Assembly: GCA_034687125.1 (NCBI GenBank)
Contig: JAQGBZ010000115.1
Location: 1 to 64,000, forward strand
From: Neelides folsomi
Lineage: Eukaryota > Arthropoda > Collembola > Neelipleona > Neelidae
Direction of reading: 5' to 3'
Length of the DNA: 64,000 nucleotides
The position numbers were made by a program, and so were the translations under genes. Positions 35,649-48,637 of this stretch are shown here, in pieces. The notes under the pieces are model-generated. The model saw nothing but the letters and a program-made list of their open reading frames with translations. It ran no database searches and had not been told where the DNA came from. Within the stretch, counting starts at the first letter, position 1; the number at the start of each line of letters is the position of its first letter.

Positions 35649-36242
35649 TGTAATTCTTTATTTCCTTCCTGATTTTTGATTTAATAAATACGAACAATAT
35701 ATACATTAATATTTAATCAATAATAAAAAAAAACCTCCATTTTACCTTATTTTAAAATATTAATTTTCTCTATATTACTGAACTTATAACAATGTTAGAT
35801 ACAATGATAAAGGAGGGTTAATTTATACCCACGCCAAGAATTAAAATCGCTCATACTTGTCGAAACAAAACTACCTTACACGTAAATCAATCGGTCTGTA
35901 GTTATTAAAATTTTTACATGAAACTAATATTGGTACTACATAGCTTGAAGTACTATATTTATAACTACAATATTTAGATATATAGGTTAGGTTAGGTACT
36001 CATAAAATATTGGGTTCTATTTTTTACTGTATGCATTGAAACCTTAAGGATTACTATAATATAATAATCCTTAAGGTAAATATTATTTATCTATCTTGGG
36101 TTAGGTTATAATTCCAAGTAATAAAATAATTTTATAGTTAAATGTTTAATCAAATCATACACAGTGCAGTGCCGGCGGCATAGTTATTTAAATAAAAAAT
36201 ATAATATTTAAATGAATGAAATTTATAAAAAAAAAATTTCAG
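35649..36242. other. AT-rich spacer with TTAGG repeats and a 37-bp palindrome
   Basis: 35983-35997 carries TTAGG-type repeats, repeated singly near 36097. 36041-36077 is a perfect inverted repeat: 13-bp arms ACCTTAAGGATTA around an 11-bp AT loop. The missing first exon of the next plus-strand gene should lie here but I could not place it. Confidence 0.45.
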
Positions 36243-37365
36243 TTCCCCTTCCAGAATTCCACCTGTCTGGAAGTACGAAACTCCTTTGCCAAAATCCATT
36301 TTGACAATGTATCGAAACAACCAGAACGTCTACGACCGGACATGGAAAAAACAAGGATATGGAGAAAGCAGATTGGACGTTCAAAAACAATTCTGGGATG
36401 ACAATGGCTACTTTCCAACTGAAGATATTCAGGTTCAACATATAAACAACATTTACCAATAAAGCCCCAATAACTCTAATAATTAAAAAATTGACAATAA
36501 TCAAACATTGCATTATAAAAATCTCAATGTCAGTAATTAAAGAAAATTATTACACATATTAAGTCACATTACTTCTTATGAACCTTCACGAAAATTCTTA
36601 AATTAATAGGTAATAAAATTAATCCCATAGGTCAACGCTGTAGCCGCTCCTGGAACAGATTTGACCGTCGACGTTGAAGTTGTCGATGAAGGTGACGATT
36701 TCCAAATGCAGCCCCCGAGACGGAAAAAACGTAACCGGAAGTGTAAAACAATGCGTGAATGGGGAGCTCTTCACGCTCCCGTCCCTGATGACTGCATGCC
36801 TCTTCCATACACTTGCCATAAGAAATGTTTCAAACCCTGTCGTGGAACTAAACCCTGCCAAAGACCCATTTTCATCGAACCTCCACCAATGCATCAAAAA
36901 CCGGGAATGAAGGCAAGATGCCCGCCGTGCACTCCGCCACAAAAGAACTGCGTCCGAACTGTTCTCATTCCGGTCAAATGCCAGCCGGATCCAAAACCGA
37001 AAATCGACTGTTGTGGGAATGTTCAAACGAAAGGATGTTGCAGGAGGAATTGTTATTTACCAATTCACATTGAACCAGCAGAGCCGTGCCCGAAACCAAA
37101 GCCCTGCCCGGAACGTCAACCCTGCCCGGAGAAAAATTGCCCGACTGTTTTCAATGTGGTGAACAATCCGATGAAATACGTCCCGCTTAAAGAATGCGAC
37201 AAGGCTGATTATGACAGTTGCACGTGTGTTTGGGGTCACGATGAATCCATTTTCCCAAGATTCCGACAACCAAAATGGTACGACTTTGATTGGTACAGAC
37301 CACCAAGAGTTCCAATGCCAATTAGCTACCATTACAAATCCCACATAAAAAACATCATGAGATAA
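36243..37365 (+). CDS. Cys/Pro-rich protein, 5' end not found
   Basis: Exons 36243-36432 and 36631-37365 join at a codon boundary. The first exon enters in phase 2, so an upstream exon is missing. It reads PPVWKYETPLPKSILTMYR then VYDRTWKKQGYGESRLDV. The second exon has an acidic segment, a basic patch (RRKKRNRKCK), and then about 110 residues dense in Cys and Pro (CHKKCFKPCRGTKPC, CPPCTPPQKNC, PCPKPKPCPERQPCPEKNC). The end is aromatic (YDFDWYRPPR). Cys-Pro repeats of this kind occur in insect sperm-tail and cuticle or egg-shell proteins, where they cross-link through disulfides. No signal peptide is visible in what I can read, which favours an intracellular role such as sperm. That is inference. 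Confidence 0.6.
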
Positions 37366-37703
37366 ATTAAATTATAATTTAATATATAAATATAATTAAA
37401 TATACTTAAATTATAAAAATTATAATACCGACCAATGAATAATAATTGCGATCTAACCTTGAATTGGCACTATTTCATAACCATTATTAATTTTATAATC
37501 ATACGACTAATTTTATAATAAAAATTCAATAAGGTTCAATAGGTGAAAAATGGAAAGTATTTATTGTTACACAATTAATTAATCAAAATACTTTAGTTCT
37601 GAACTTTAAATATTAGTTAATTCATTTAATTAAATGGGATCTCTCCACCACAATTGGTCCCTGCATTATTATAAATTGTAAATAATAAGGCAATTTGATT
37701 CAA
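37366..37703. other. AT-rich convergent spacer
   Basis: 3' ends of the Cys/Pro-rich (+) and Gln-rich (-) genes. Nothing else. Confidence 0.35.
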
Positions 37704-39580
37704 CTACGCGTCGTCTTCGGGAAGCCTCTTGATTTTGTCTGCCTCCAAAATGGCCTCAAGGACTGAATCAATCAAACACTCCCGTGCCATTTCTTCCGAA
37801 TATTTATTATTTTCTTTCTCTTTCGCCGTTTCCTCAAAGACCGATGGCGGAAATTGGATCGGGGGGAATCCGGTTTCCCAAATGTCTTCGCTCTCCCATT
37901 TGAAAGCATGGGGTCTTTCCACAGGTTTTGGCATGGCCGCGACGACAGGCTTTTTAATTTCAAGCTTTTTAATTTCTATTGGTTGTACGATTTCTGGCTC
38001 TGGTTCGTCATCATTTTCCACGCTCTCCATCTTGGCCAAAAACTCATTCACGATCACTTTGCCTTCCGGTGTGCACGTGATCATTCCCTGTAAAATTCCA
38101 AGAAATAATCAACAATTATATAATATAGCAAGCGTTTATAAACAAATTAAAGCAGCAAGTTAATAGAATTGTTAAAATTAAAAGCATGAATTACATACTT
38201 TTTGTTAGTCTTTAGGCTCTTAGCCATGGGTCAAGTGAGGGAAATGACCGTTAAAATTATTTATTTATTTATTAGGTTCAACTTACTTGTGTCCACTCGT
38301 AAAAAGGATTCAGGGTTCCTCTTGCGCTCTTGTCCTCAATTAATAGGCTTTCATAGTCCTTATAAAGCCTCTCATACGCTTCTCTCCACTCTTCATCACT
38401 TGCGCCTTTGGCTGGCCAAGAAAGAGAGGAATTCTGTAAAAAACGAAATATAACTTTAACCACTTTTAAACAATCAACAAACTAATACCAATAAAGTAAA
38501 CACTTACCATTTTTATATCGATAAAACACAATTTAAATACTTTAAAATTAATCGATTAAAATATGACCGTGAGATCAATGTTAAAAATGTTAAAAATTAA
38601 CGAATTGGAAATGAGGAATGAAAGATCGTCGAAATGACGTTGTATAAATAGTTTATAACAAAGAACAATTAAAATTACGTTTTTACCATATTTGGCGGTA
38701 TGAAGGGAAAAACCCCCAAGAGCCTTTCGACAGAAAACTCGTTAAAGTACTTGTAGATGCCATTGCAGTCGGGGTATTCAATAACATTATCCAAAGTATC
38801 CAACGACGTTTCCTCAACTTCTTTAGCTCCAACTCCGCCGTTGAGGTAAATATAAAAAAGATCGTTTTTATCAGTTTGGCACAAAGACGAAGTTGACCTT
38901 TTGGCCTCTGGTTCTTTCCCATCACCTCCATTGACCGCAAAGTCCGTCTGGGATTCTTTGTTCGTGCTCAAAGTCAAATCACCAGTGGATGAAGAAACTT
39001 TGTCAATTACTTTCGTCTCAACTGGATTGTAAGGAACACTGTTGAAGAACATGTCATGAGAAGAAGAAGCCGTGGGTTCGTATTGTAACATTGCTTCAGT
39101 TTCAAGTTGATTAAAAACTTCAGATCGGGTCATGTTGGATCCAATTGCAGGGAATTTAATTCCACTTTGGCCGGTGGAACTTCGGATGTAAGAATGAATC
39201 GTTGTTTCAACTTGATCTTTCCAGAATGATTGATGTTGAGTTTGATTGTAAGATTGGATTGTTTGGTAAGGAAGAGCTTGAGCTTTGAATATTTGCTGTT
39301 GGGGTTGGAACGATGTTTGGATTGTTTGTTGGTTTTGTTGATGTGATTGATGTTGGAAGGTTTGGTGAGATTGCAATTGTTGGGTTTGGATGGATTGGTA
39401 AGATTGCTGGGCTTGGAATGTTTGCTGTTGGAATGCTTGGTTCGATGTGACGACGGCGTAGGTTTGGGGTAATTGAGTTTGATACCCGTAGGAGGATGTG
39501 TACAACGAGGGATAAAATTGCGATGCACCGGCGGAATGGCGGATCGAGTTTTTGGAATTTGACATGAATTTGTGATTCAT
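37704..39580 (-). CDS. Gln-rich protein with acidic C-terminus, family unknown
   Basis: Exons 39580-38687, 38433-38287 and 38087-37704 join at codon boundaries to 474 residues. Residues about 20-125 are Gln/Ser/Thr-rich (SNQAFQQQTFQAQQSYQS), low-complexity and probably disordered. The middle is hydrophilic with KESQTDF and CQTDKNDL. The C-terminal part has a helix (DEEWREAYERLYKDYESLL), GTLNPFYEWTQ, and an acidic/Pro tail ending KRLPEDDA. A second ATG|GTAAGT at 38510-38508 could feed the same acceptor at 38434 and give a short form beginning MNSSLSWPAKG. The two-gene reading (39580-38675 alone, and 38510-37704) is the alternative. No known domain. Confidence 0.5.
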
Positions 39581-40058
39581 GGTGGACAGAAAATACCAAA
39601 TGACAAAAATTCCTAAAACTAAATTTTATTTGACCTCGTTTTTAAAAAATTTTTAATTTGTTTGCTTTCTCTTGTTATTTTCACTATTTTCCAATAGAGC
39701 GCATGGCAACAACTTTCATTTAATTGAAAATAGGGAAAGTTCAGACTTTCCTTTTTAGAATGTAAAATGGCAAAATTTTTATTTATTTTAAAATTCCCAA
39801 TTTGCAAATATGCGAAGTATTTTGCAAAATGTTAAATGACTTAAAAATGTAAAGTATAGGCAAGTATACATTATTAATGTTATTTAAAATAGTGATTGAA
39901 GATGGAGATTTGATGATATAATTATAGTAGAATATAAAAGTTAAAAGTTAAAAAGAAGTTTATTGATGATAAAAGTATAAAATTATTCTTATAGCTATAA
40001 TCAGAGTATGTTTAAAATTTGTAATTGTTCCTTAAAACTATTTCTTCCCATTTGATCT
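39581..40058. other. AT-rich spacer
   Basis: No feature recognised. Confidence 0.35.
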
Positions 40059-43000
40059 CTACGAGTTTTTTTCCATGATCTCCACAAGCCAATCTGAGAA
40101 GGAGTCGACATGGGTGAAAAGACTGTATTTGTTCTCGCAATCTTTTTTGTCCCCATTGATTCTCCTCGAAACTCCCTTAAATTTTTTTAAAAGAATTCAA
40201 ATTAAGAAATTTTGTATATAATATTACAGTTTGCAATAGCTGGAATTTTTTATGGCTCAATATTTACAGTCAGTGTTTTATTCTACTATACAAAATAATC
40301 CTTGGTTTTAATGCCATGTCCATTTAAAAGAAAACGAGTTGAAGTCTCAATGTCTCACCTTTAAAACATATTTTTGTGAAGCTTTTTGAAAGAAGATCCC
40401 ACCGCCGACATCCCCTTCGCATAATGAGTTCCCTTTGAAGTAAAAAAGTTATTATTTGGTCATATTTACTACAATATTTACAATTTCCATTATCAAATAT
40501 TCAAACTCAGTTAATTTAATTACTAATTAGTGATTTTAAATGAATAAAAATATTATTGTTATTTATCGTTATTAATTCGCAATATCTCCTCCAATTAGGT
40601 AAAATTAATTCGATATGAAAGATTCATGAATTAGCGTTTAATTGTAATATATAATATATTATGTATACTCACTCAAATACCAATATTTGTATTTAATTGA
40701 AGAAGTCAATATATGCTTTGAACTTTGAAGCATTTTGAATCTTAAGTTTAGCACATGAGTTTATAAAATGACATAATAATAAATCTGATTTGTATCTAAT
40801 GAGGAATTACCATTTCCATTGATGTATCCCGCACAGAATGTGGACCGTGGGAGTGAATTCCCCAGTGAATTGTGGCATTGTTCTTTGGAGACGACCGGGA
40901 AGAGCATCGTTTGCAAGTCTTCTTTCCCTTCTTCCTTCTTCCCATCCCCGTTCAGACCAAATCCAGAAACCTGAAAGTTATTCACTCAATTTATTAATTA
41001 CTTTAAAATTAAAGGTTTTAATCATTATTAGGTTGATTTTTAGTTTCGGCGTTTAAATAATTTTAGTATGTATTGCTTAATTTAATTAATTTAAATTAAT
41101 TTTACTCGTCCAAGAGATCCAGGTGGTGGCGGTTTATGAGAAGTAGAAGTCATGTAACAAGCAGGTCGGAAAAATCCGCCAGTTGTAATTTCAATTTCCA
41201 ACTTTACAAGAGCAATGTCATCTTCGGGCTTTAACGAACTTTCATTTCCAGCTTTCCATATTTGATGGATCTGTAATGAACAATTTTATTTATCTCATGA
41301 GATTGCAGGAGGAAAAGCCTATCTAATAATTAAAAATGGTTAAATTAATATTAACTGTATAAATTTGAGTAAATTCATCCGGCGTGTTGTCGCGATAGTC
41401 GAGAGATTTTGGTCCAAGAACAACTCTGTAAACTGAAAGATCTTCATATTCAAAACAATTTCCAGCCGTGAGGAGAAACGAAGGTTCAATCAAAGTTCCA
41501 CTGCAAACAATCTTGTGATTTCCACGCTTCATCTTGTAAATGGAAGCGTGCCAAGGGAAGCTCGAAGGTTCGCCGTTACGCTTTTTGGATTTATCCATTT
41601 TTGGTACAATTCCGCATTCTTTAAATAAACATTAATATTAAATTAATGATTAATTACATTTTAGATTCAAGTAAACCACTACTTATAATAAAAAGGTTTT
41701 ACTTTAAATAATTATTTTTTACCTGGTTCGCAATCAAAAGGTCTGAAATCTTTCCAAGCTCCATTTTTATCGCAAGTCATTTGAATAGTTTTTAATTGAT
41801 ATTTGGGCGTAGTGAAAGGATCACATTTGAAATGAGCGACAGTTCCAATGGGAGCAGAAGAGCAATTTGCAATATTTCCTTTATCCAAACAGTCGACCAT
41901 AACGCCCTGTAAAAATTAAATTATTTATTAATTTTAATATTCAGTAATTAATAAAAGAATATTGGGTTACAGTTTGAATGATTCTATAAAATTAGATGGG
42001 AAATTAAATAAAATGGAAAATTAAATAAATAAAATACATTTCTGGTCATAAGCGGCGGACAAGTTTTCTTAACTTCAATTTTCCCAGTTCCAATTTCAAC
42101 GATTGACAAAGCTCTCGACCCGTTCGAATTTTTCTCCGTACACATTGGAAGTCTTTCGTCATATGCGGCATCACAATCGGGAGCTCCATCACAAAGCCGT
42201 TTCTTTTCAATACATTTTCCTCCGAATCCACATTCATGATAATTTTTCTTCGTTTCCGTACATCTGTTCTGAGCTTCGCAAAATATTGAATCTTCATCTG
42301 CGCCAGTTGGACAATCGCGAATTCCATTGCAGACGCTTTTCAAATTCACGCAAGTGTTTTCTGAATCTCCACAAGAAAATCGTGAAGAGCCGCATCTTTA
42401 AAAAATATTAAGTTATTTTAAATAAAGTAATTAAATATTTTAGAAACTTTGTATCCTTACATATTATATAAAAGTCCTATCCTAAGTATAGCATAGTATT
42501 ACAACACATTTAAAGTAATTTGCTACATTTTTAATTATTAAATTTTAAAATTTTGATTATTACTTTAAACTCCCGTAAATCCAATCAAGATGATTCAAAG
42601 TCCTCGCATAAATGTACAAAGTTGTCTCGTCGCATTTTTTCCTGCGTTGGCTTGGAATAAGCGCCGTGATTCCTCCCACAAACCACCGATTAGAAACTGG
42701 AAACGCGGCCAAACTTCCATGCAGCAAACATCCAGCATCATTTCCGTTCCCGTCCTTCCTTCCACAAAAGATATGCGAAGAGCTTGGGCTCTTATAATAA
42801 AATTTTGCAGCCGATGTGCATTCGCTCTCTGACCCTCCGGTCACATTTATAGCTCTCAATTGAAAAGATCCATCTGGGTTCTTCGGAGTGGCGAATCCTC
42901 CTTGAACGAACGACCAACCCCAAGGATCAGCATTTTGAACTTCTTTGAGTAAAAATGGAAGGCAAACTGATCGAATAAAAGGAGTCCGAAGATTCAGCGG

Positions 43001-43964
43001 GGTTTTCAAATGATAAAGAACGAAATGGAATTCTCGATTTTGGGGTTCATGACCGCTGTAGGGAAGGGTATAGGAGACATTGACAATTTGGGCGTGTTCG
43101 TCCCGGTCAACCAAATTCGTACTTTTTAGTCCTGCCCCAATAATGACATTTTCAGGAGGGTAGATGAAATAACGCCCTTTGACCCCGCGTGGTGGTGACC
43201 CGTAAACCCCACCAGCTACTGTTAAAACAGTCGTTGGGGAAATGATGATCCCGGAAATGTAGAATTTGTAATCTGCGTAGGAATCATTTTTCCATTTATT
43301 GGAGGATTTGATGAAAATTCCAGCCGTCCATGGGACATTTGTTCGAGAATCTCCAGGGATTACTTTAATTTGACCGCAATCCAAAGCTAAAACCGTTTAT
43401 TATAAAAAGTCATTAAATAATTTAATAAATTTTCATACTATAAATTATTTATCGTAGTAATAATCAGAACCGTTCTCGTTAATTAACTCTGATTGTAATC
43501 TTTATAATATAATATAATAAATAGGAAATGTAACTTGTAACATTAAGATTAAAAAGTTATTCAAAAATTTACGTACATTGAGATAATTTGAAGGAAGGAC
43601 CAATTCGATTTATAATCGAAGCACATTGACTCCCAAATAATGCAAACAGCTTTGGATCAAGAAATTGACTCAATTTGTTGCAATTGAAAACTAAATTGAA
43701 TAAATAAATAAATACTTTCATAAATATTATAATTTAGTTTAAATCCAACTTAAAATCTGTTAATTTTTTAATTTTTTTAAATATTAATAAAACCATATAA
43801 TATTTTAAGATTAGTTTGTTTTTCTATAAACTTGGATATTTGTTTAAAAAGTTACCTTTAGCCATCGCTTGTTCAGGAGTTTCAGACGCTTTTTGTCCAT
43901 TTAAAAAGGCAGAATTGAGATTGAAGAAAATTTGGAAAATAAGTATTTGAGTTAACGCTTTCAT
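40059..43964 (-). CDS. Modular serine-protease homologue with two inactive protease domains, two LDLa and one sushi module
   Basis: Ten exons (43964-43856, 43690-43577, 43386-42564, 42395-42038, 41906-41723, 41618-41356, 41270-41106, 40970-40811, 40432-40359, 40175-40059) join in phase to 788 residues. Signal peptide (ILIFQIFFNLNSAF). Domain 1 (about 75-348) is chymotrypsin-like, but TAAHC is replaced by TVAGG, the Asp site by FVLYHL and GDSGGP by DAGCLLHG. Next come LDLa 1 (FSCGDSENTC, DCPTGADEDSIFC) and LDLa 2 (CIEKKRLCDGAPDCD). A sushi-like module (VDCLDKGNIANC, MTCDKNGAW) precedes domain 2 (about 530-788), which keeps DDIALVKL but has TAGNC for TAAHC and GDVGGG for GDSGGP. So neither domain can be catalytic. 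LDLa-sushi-protease order recalls insect ModSP, and two protease-like domains recall Nudel. Using the donor at 42563 is required to fuse the halves; reading through it meets TAA at once, giving a domain-1-only form. Confidence 0.75.
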
Positions 43965-45031
43965 AATTTTGTACTTTAGTTCAAACAATATTTACTTCAA
44001 GCAATGAATTTTGTAATTTTGTTTTAAACTAACAATAACAGAAACGAACTAAAGTTAAAAGTTTATTCTTAATTATTTTCTTGTAAAATAATTTTACTGG
44101 GTGGAATCATATCGTTTATAAACATTTTTTAAAATTGAAATTTGCTGAATATATTTAACCCTATTAACTTTTAAATGGGTACTATTTGTATATTTTTATA
44201 CGTATATATTGTGAAGAGCAGTTATGAATTAAGAGAGAGATAAATGCACTTGTTAGTTTATCGCCCATTAATAAAGTAATTAATAGAGGAGTTTCCTTTA
44301 ACTGAGGAAGATTCCAACTGTGATGAAACTCTGAGGTTTTTGAATTTTAATAGCTCAATGCGGAATTGTTCAGACCAAGTCCTGAGGAAATTTCTCACAA
44401 GAAATTCCAAGTTTCGATCACTCGATCATTCAACATTAAATAATCAACTCATTTTTCACAGGGATAAAAATTCACTTTTCTGTATAAAATATTTTCATAG
44501 CATTATTTGTTATATAATAAATTTACAATAGCATACATAATATTATGAACTACTAAACTGTATTTTAATAACGTTGTATGCAAAGTTATTTTTATATATG
44601 AATGCCTTAGATCTTATTCATATTTTTTGTATAATATTGTAATGATTGCAAACTGAAAATTATTTTTGCTTATCTATTACTTAACTTCACATTATATAAT
44701 TATTAAAGGTAACTGTGAAGGTAAATGGTTTTTATTATGAGATTAAGAAGGATGTGAAATCATCGATATAATGCGTTTTCTTGGCAAGTCTAGACTTTAA
44801 TAATCTATAAGATTAATTTAAGATATAATATAAGAAGATTAACGACGAAGTTTTATCTTTTTAAAGACTTCCATCCGCTTCGCAAATAAAAGTTAAAGAT
44901 CATTTAGGAATTTACGTGAATCTTCCTTCCTCATTTTTCTTTCCTTGTTCCTCTTTTTAAATTCTCAGCGCTTCATTTGCTTCCTTCTTTTTCGAAAGTT
45001 TTTTTCATACACAAGATTTAAAGTACTTACC
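43965..45031. other. AT-rich spacer
   Basis: Contains the promoter region of the protease homologue. No gene supported. Confidence 0.35.
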
Positions 45032-45221
45032 AATTGACATGTACGACTGAATTGTAATTGTAGTACAGTGAGGTTCAGTGACTGTACCATATAAAAATAT
45101 GTAAAGTATAAAGAAGTAAATCAATAAGCACAGCATATAATGAATGATGAAAATAGTGATAATGATAATAAAAACTCCCAAACCAATAAAAATGCTAAAT
45201 CGCGTTTTTGCTACACGCGAC
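45032..45221 (-). CDS. Possible internal exon of a membrane protein
   Basis: On the minus strand an acceptor (TTTGCAG) and a donor (GTAAGTAC) bound an open stretch: LSRVAKTRFSIF, then two hydrophobic runs (GLGVFIIIITIFII and LLIYFFILYIFLY), then GTVTEPHCTTITIQ. The donor-acceptor pair and hydrophobic content suggest an exon of a channel or auxiliary subunit. I could not find flanking exons, so the gene is unidentified and may be a relic. Confidence 0.3.
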
Positions 45222-45788
45222 AACTGCAAATATTAATTTGACCTTTCGTATTCTTTTAAATCAAATTGCACGCAAAATCGTTATAGTACATTTTGTAGAG
45301 AATTCAACGCAGATTTCAGAAAATTTTAGTTTTTATATAAGATTTTGAACATTAAATGAGGTATGAGTGAAATAAGTAAATTATTTGATTAGTAGAATAA
45401 TATGTTAGAGAAATTAACCATTTTCGCATTATATAGAATCACACCAGTAAAGTTATTTATCAATTAAAGTCAAAAATGAAAATCGGATTTTAATATTATC
45501 CTTGTAGTCTAATAATCTTTCTACTTTCATTATGGGCTTGTGTGTCATCTAGTATGTTGATAATTGGCCAATTACGAAAATTTTGTAGAGAGAATGCGAA
45601 GAGGGTCGTTTCGTAAATTAAGGAAGGAATTATAATTTTAACGCCCTAATTAACTAAATTTTAATCTCAAACTGACCATTCGAATGCAGAACAGAAAGAG
45701 CTCAACCTTTCTCAATCGATCAAATCTCAAATATTTTCTTAACACTCAAACCCAATTCTAATTATTTAAATAAATCAAATAAACCAAA
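45222..45788. other. Spacer and promoter region of the sugar transporter
   Basis: Becomes less AT-rich from about 45660, probably the 5' UTR of the transporter. Nothing else seen. Confidence 0.35.
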
Positions 45789-47866
45789 ATGGGAAGATTC
45801 CATCAATATTTGGCTTCAGCCATTGGTAAAAAATATTTATTAAACAAATTAATAAAATTATAATTATTTAATGAATCGTAAAATATCTAAATATTTTATT
45901 TTATTAATCAATGTTTTTTAATATTCTTTTCCTTTGAAAGCAACTCTTGGTGTTTTTTCCCTTGGAACTGTTCTCGGATGGACTTCCCCTGTTTTACCTT
46001 TTATTCGATTAAGCTCCATTTTTGATCATCACAACATCACAGAAGAAGAGAAATCTTGGATTGGATCAGTCGCCAACGTAAGTCAAATAATGTTATCAGT
46101 TATCAGAAAGTGAAATGGCAAATTTGAACTACTTATTAAACCAACTATAATTAAATTATTATAAAATTATTAATATGGATTTAAATATTAGCTCGGCGCT
46201 CTTGCTGGTTGTCCATTAGGCGGTTACATTACTGACCATCTTGGAAGAAAACGATGTTTGATGATCTTTACAATTCCTTTCATTATTGGATGGGTTTTGA
46301 TGGGAAATGCTTCCAGTATGTTGATGATTTATATCGGAAGATTTGTCACAGGTTGTTAATTAGCTTTCTACTCAACATTTAGTTAAATAGTTAAACAAAG
46401 CATTTAATTACAATTTAATTGTGAATTTTAGGATTTTGTGGCGGGGTTTATTCAGTAGTTACTCCTATACTTATTGGAGAAATTTCCGACGATAGCATTC
46501 GAGGATTCATTTTATCAGTTTTCGAACTGATGTTAACTTTTGGAATCCTTTTTGTGTAAGATTATTTCAAGAGAAACAGGAAACTTTCATTAAAAGATAA
46601 TTGACATTTTTTAATCAAATTAATTTAATTAAATTAATTAAAATTTAATTTGTTAGGTATATTGCTGGGATGTTGGTGGATTGGAAGAAGCTTTGTTTTA
46701 TTTGCAGTGTCCCTCTTTTAATTTTCCTCATCCTCACTGTGTCCTTCGTTCCAGAATCTCCCTGGTTTTTAGTGAAGAAAAAGCAGTTGGCTAAAGCTCG
46801 CGAGAGTTTATTTTGGCTCCAACATGAAGACAACATCGAACACGAATTGGGATTAATTCAAAAAAGCATTGACGAGAGCGAGGAACACACACACGATCTC
46901 GCCCACATATTTTCAAAGCAAGTCCTTCGTCCCGTGTCGATCGTCCTCGCTTTGGTCATGTTCCAACAAATGTCTTCTTACCACGCGGTCATTTTCTATG
47001 CGGCGGAAATATTTAAAAGTGCCGGGATCGGGACGGGGGAAGCTGACATTGACGCCATCATTCTGGGAGTTGTTCAAGTTTTGGCAACAATCGTTTCTTC
47101 CTTGTTGGTTGATCGATGTGGAAGAAGACTTTTGCTCATTTGGCCACAATTGGGAATGACAATTTCACTTGGAATTCTCTCGGGTTTCTTTTATTATGAG
47201 AGAATTCATGGGAATGTTGAACATACAATCATTCCTTTGTTTTGCCTCATTTTCTTCATCGTTTGTAATTCTAATGATTTTACCTAATTATAGTTTTAAA
47301 TGCTTTTAATATTAATTTTCTCAAATTCGTTAACTTATTGCTAATTAATTAATGCTACATTATATTTTAACTGTTTAGCATTTTCTATTGGAATTGGACC
47401 GTTGGCGTGGACATTAATGGCCGAATTATTACCTCCAAGTATTAAAGGTACAAATCGTTAATAAATTAATTCCAATTAACGCATTTCCATTTTTTCAAGT
47501 TAACAACTATTAAATTAAGCCTTAATTGGGTAATTATATGATTATAACTAATTGAATGAATGTATTATATTTTAAATTTGTGATTTAGGTGGATTCACGG
47601 GAGTGGCAACATCTTTAACATGGTTTTTAGCATTTATCGTTACGAAGTTTTATAAAGACATTGTGACTTTTGCCGGCGTCGACGGCGCCTTTTTATTCTT
47701 CACCATTTGGTGCTTTTTTGGGATCATTTACTGCTTTTTCTTCGTCCCCGAAACAAAGGGAAAGAGCTTGGAGGAAATTCAAGAAATGTTTTATGATGAA
47801 CCACCAGAATCTAGTTCCGAACCAAGAAATGAACAATTAAATAACTCCAAGGTGTTCAAATCTTAA
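45789..47866 (+). CDS. Facilitated trehalose/sugar transporter, Tret1-like (SLC2/MFS)
   Basis: Exons 45789-45825, 45941-46077, 46192-46351, 46432-46555, 46657-47264, 47379-47447 and 47589-47866 join in phase to 470 residues. Twelve hydrophobic segments. Sugar-porter marks in order: GWTSPVLP in helix 1, DHLGRKR (the GRR/K loop), GRFVTG, PESPWFL at the end of helix 6, FQQMSS plus YHAVIFY in helix 7, DRCGRR, and the C-terminal PETKGKSLEEIQ. These define the SLC2/Tret1 family, which moves trehalose or glucose across plasma membranes. The very short first exon (12 codons) is usual in arthropod Tret1-like genes. Exact sugar unknown. Confidence 0.93.
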
Positions 47867-48637
47867 ACCATTTCCAATTGTGAACCATTTGTAAACCATT
47901 TTAATTGACGTAAGAACATTAAAGGAGATGAATGGGAAAATGAGTTAAATCATTAACCTTGTTTCAATGCCAGTATTTGTATTTATGCTTAATGAGAATA
48001 AAAAATGGGATTTAATTTAATGCTCCTCTTTGAATACGTTTAAACATTAATGAATTTAATTGGATTCTGTAATTAAAATTTTAATGATTATTCAATGCCT
48101 TAACATTTTATGTTCTGGTTATTGATATGTGAATTGGAGGAGAAAAAGTCTATGGTGAAAAGGAAAGGGTTAAATCCTTTTACTTGCTTAGATAAGGATC
48201 AGAGAATTTACAATTTTATGTACATAATAATAATTATTTCAAACAACCAAGATAATAAAATGCTTAAATGTAAATATTTTAACCTTACTTGAGTTATACA
48301 GAATGAATACAATTTGTGTGCTTCAACTCTTAATTTTAACTTGTCTCTAACTGATGAACAATAATAAATAAAATATACATACTTAAATTAATTATTCTTT
48401 ATTAAATTTTGATTATTAATTCTAAATTGATATAAAATAATCAGGTATGAAATCGATGATCCCAAGGCCTAAAATCAATAATTAATATTTCGCTATTCAC
48501 TTTTGCACTATAAATATAATATTGTATTAAATAAATTGATTTAATACCGTTGTAAGAAAAGATCGCCTGATCTTATATAGCGAAAATGCTGAAATACATG
48601 GAGGATTCACAAGGCATTCAATAAACTCCCAATTTGT
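47867..48637. other. AT-rich spacer; lacks the missing 3' exons of the next gene
   Basis: I searched it on the minus strand for the two final receptor exons expected for the gene at 48638-49831 and saw none. Confidence 0.4.

Noticed and set aside
45005-45229. TipE-type sodium-channel auxiliary subunit for the membrane exon
   Set aside because: Only one exon is visible and the expected extracellular Cys pattern is not present; left as unidentified.
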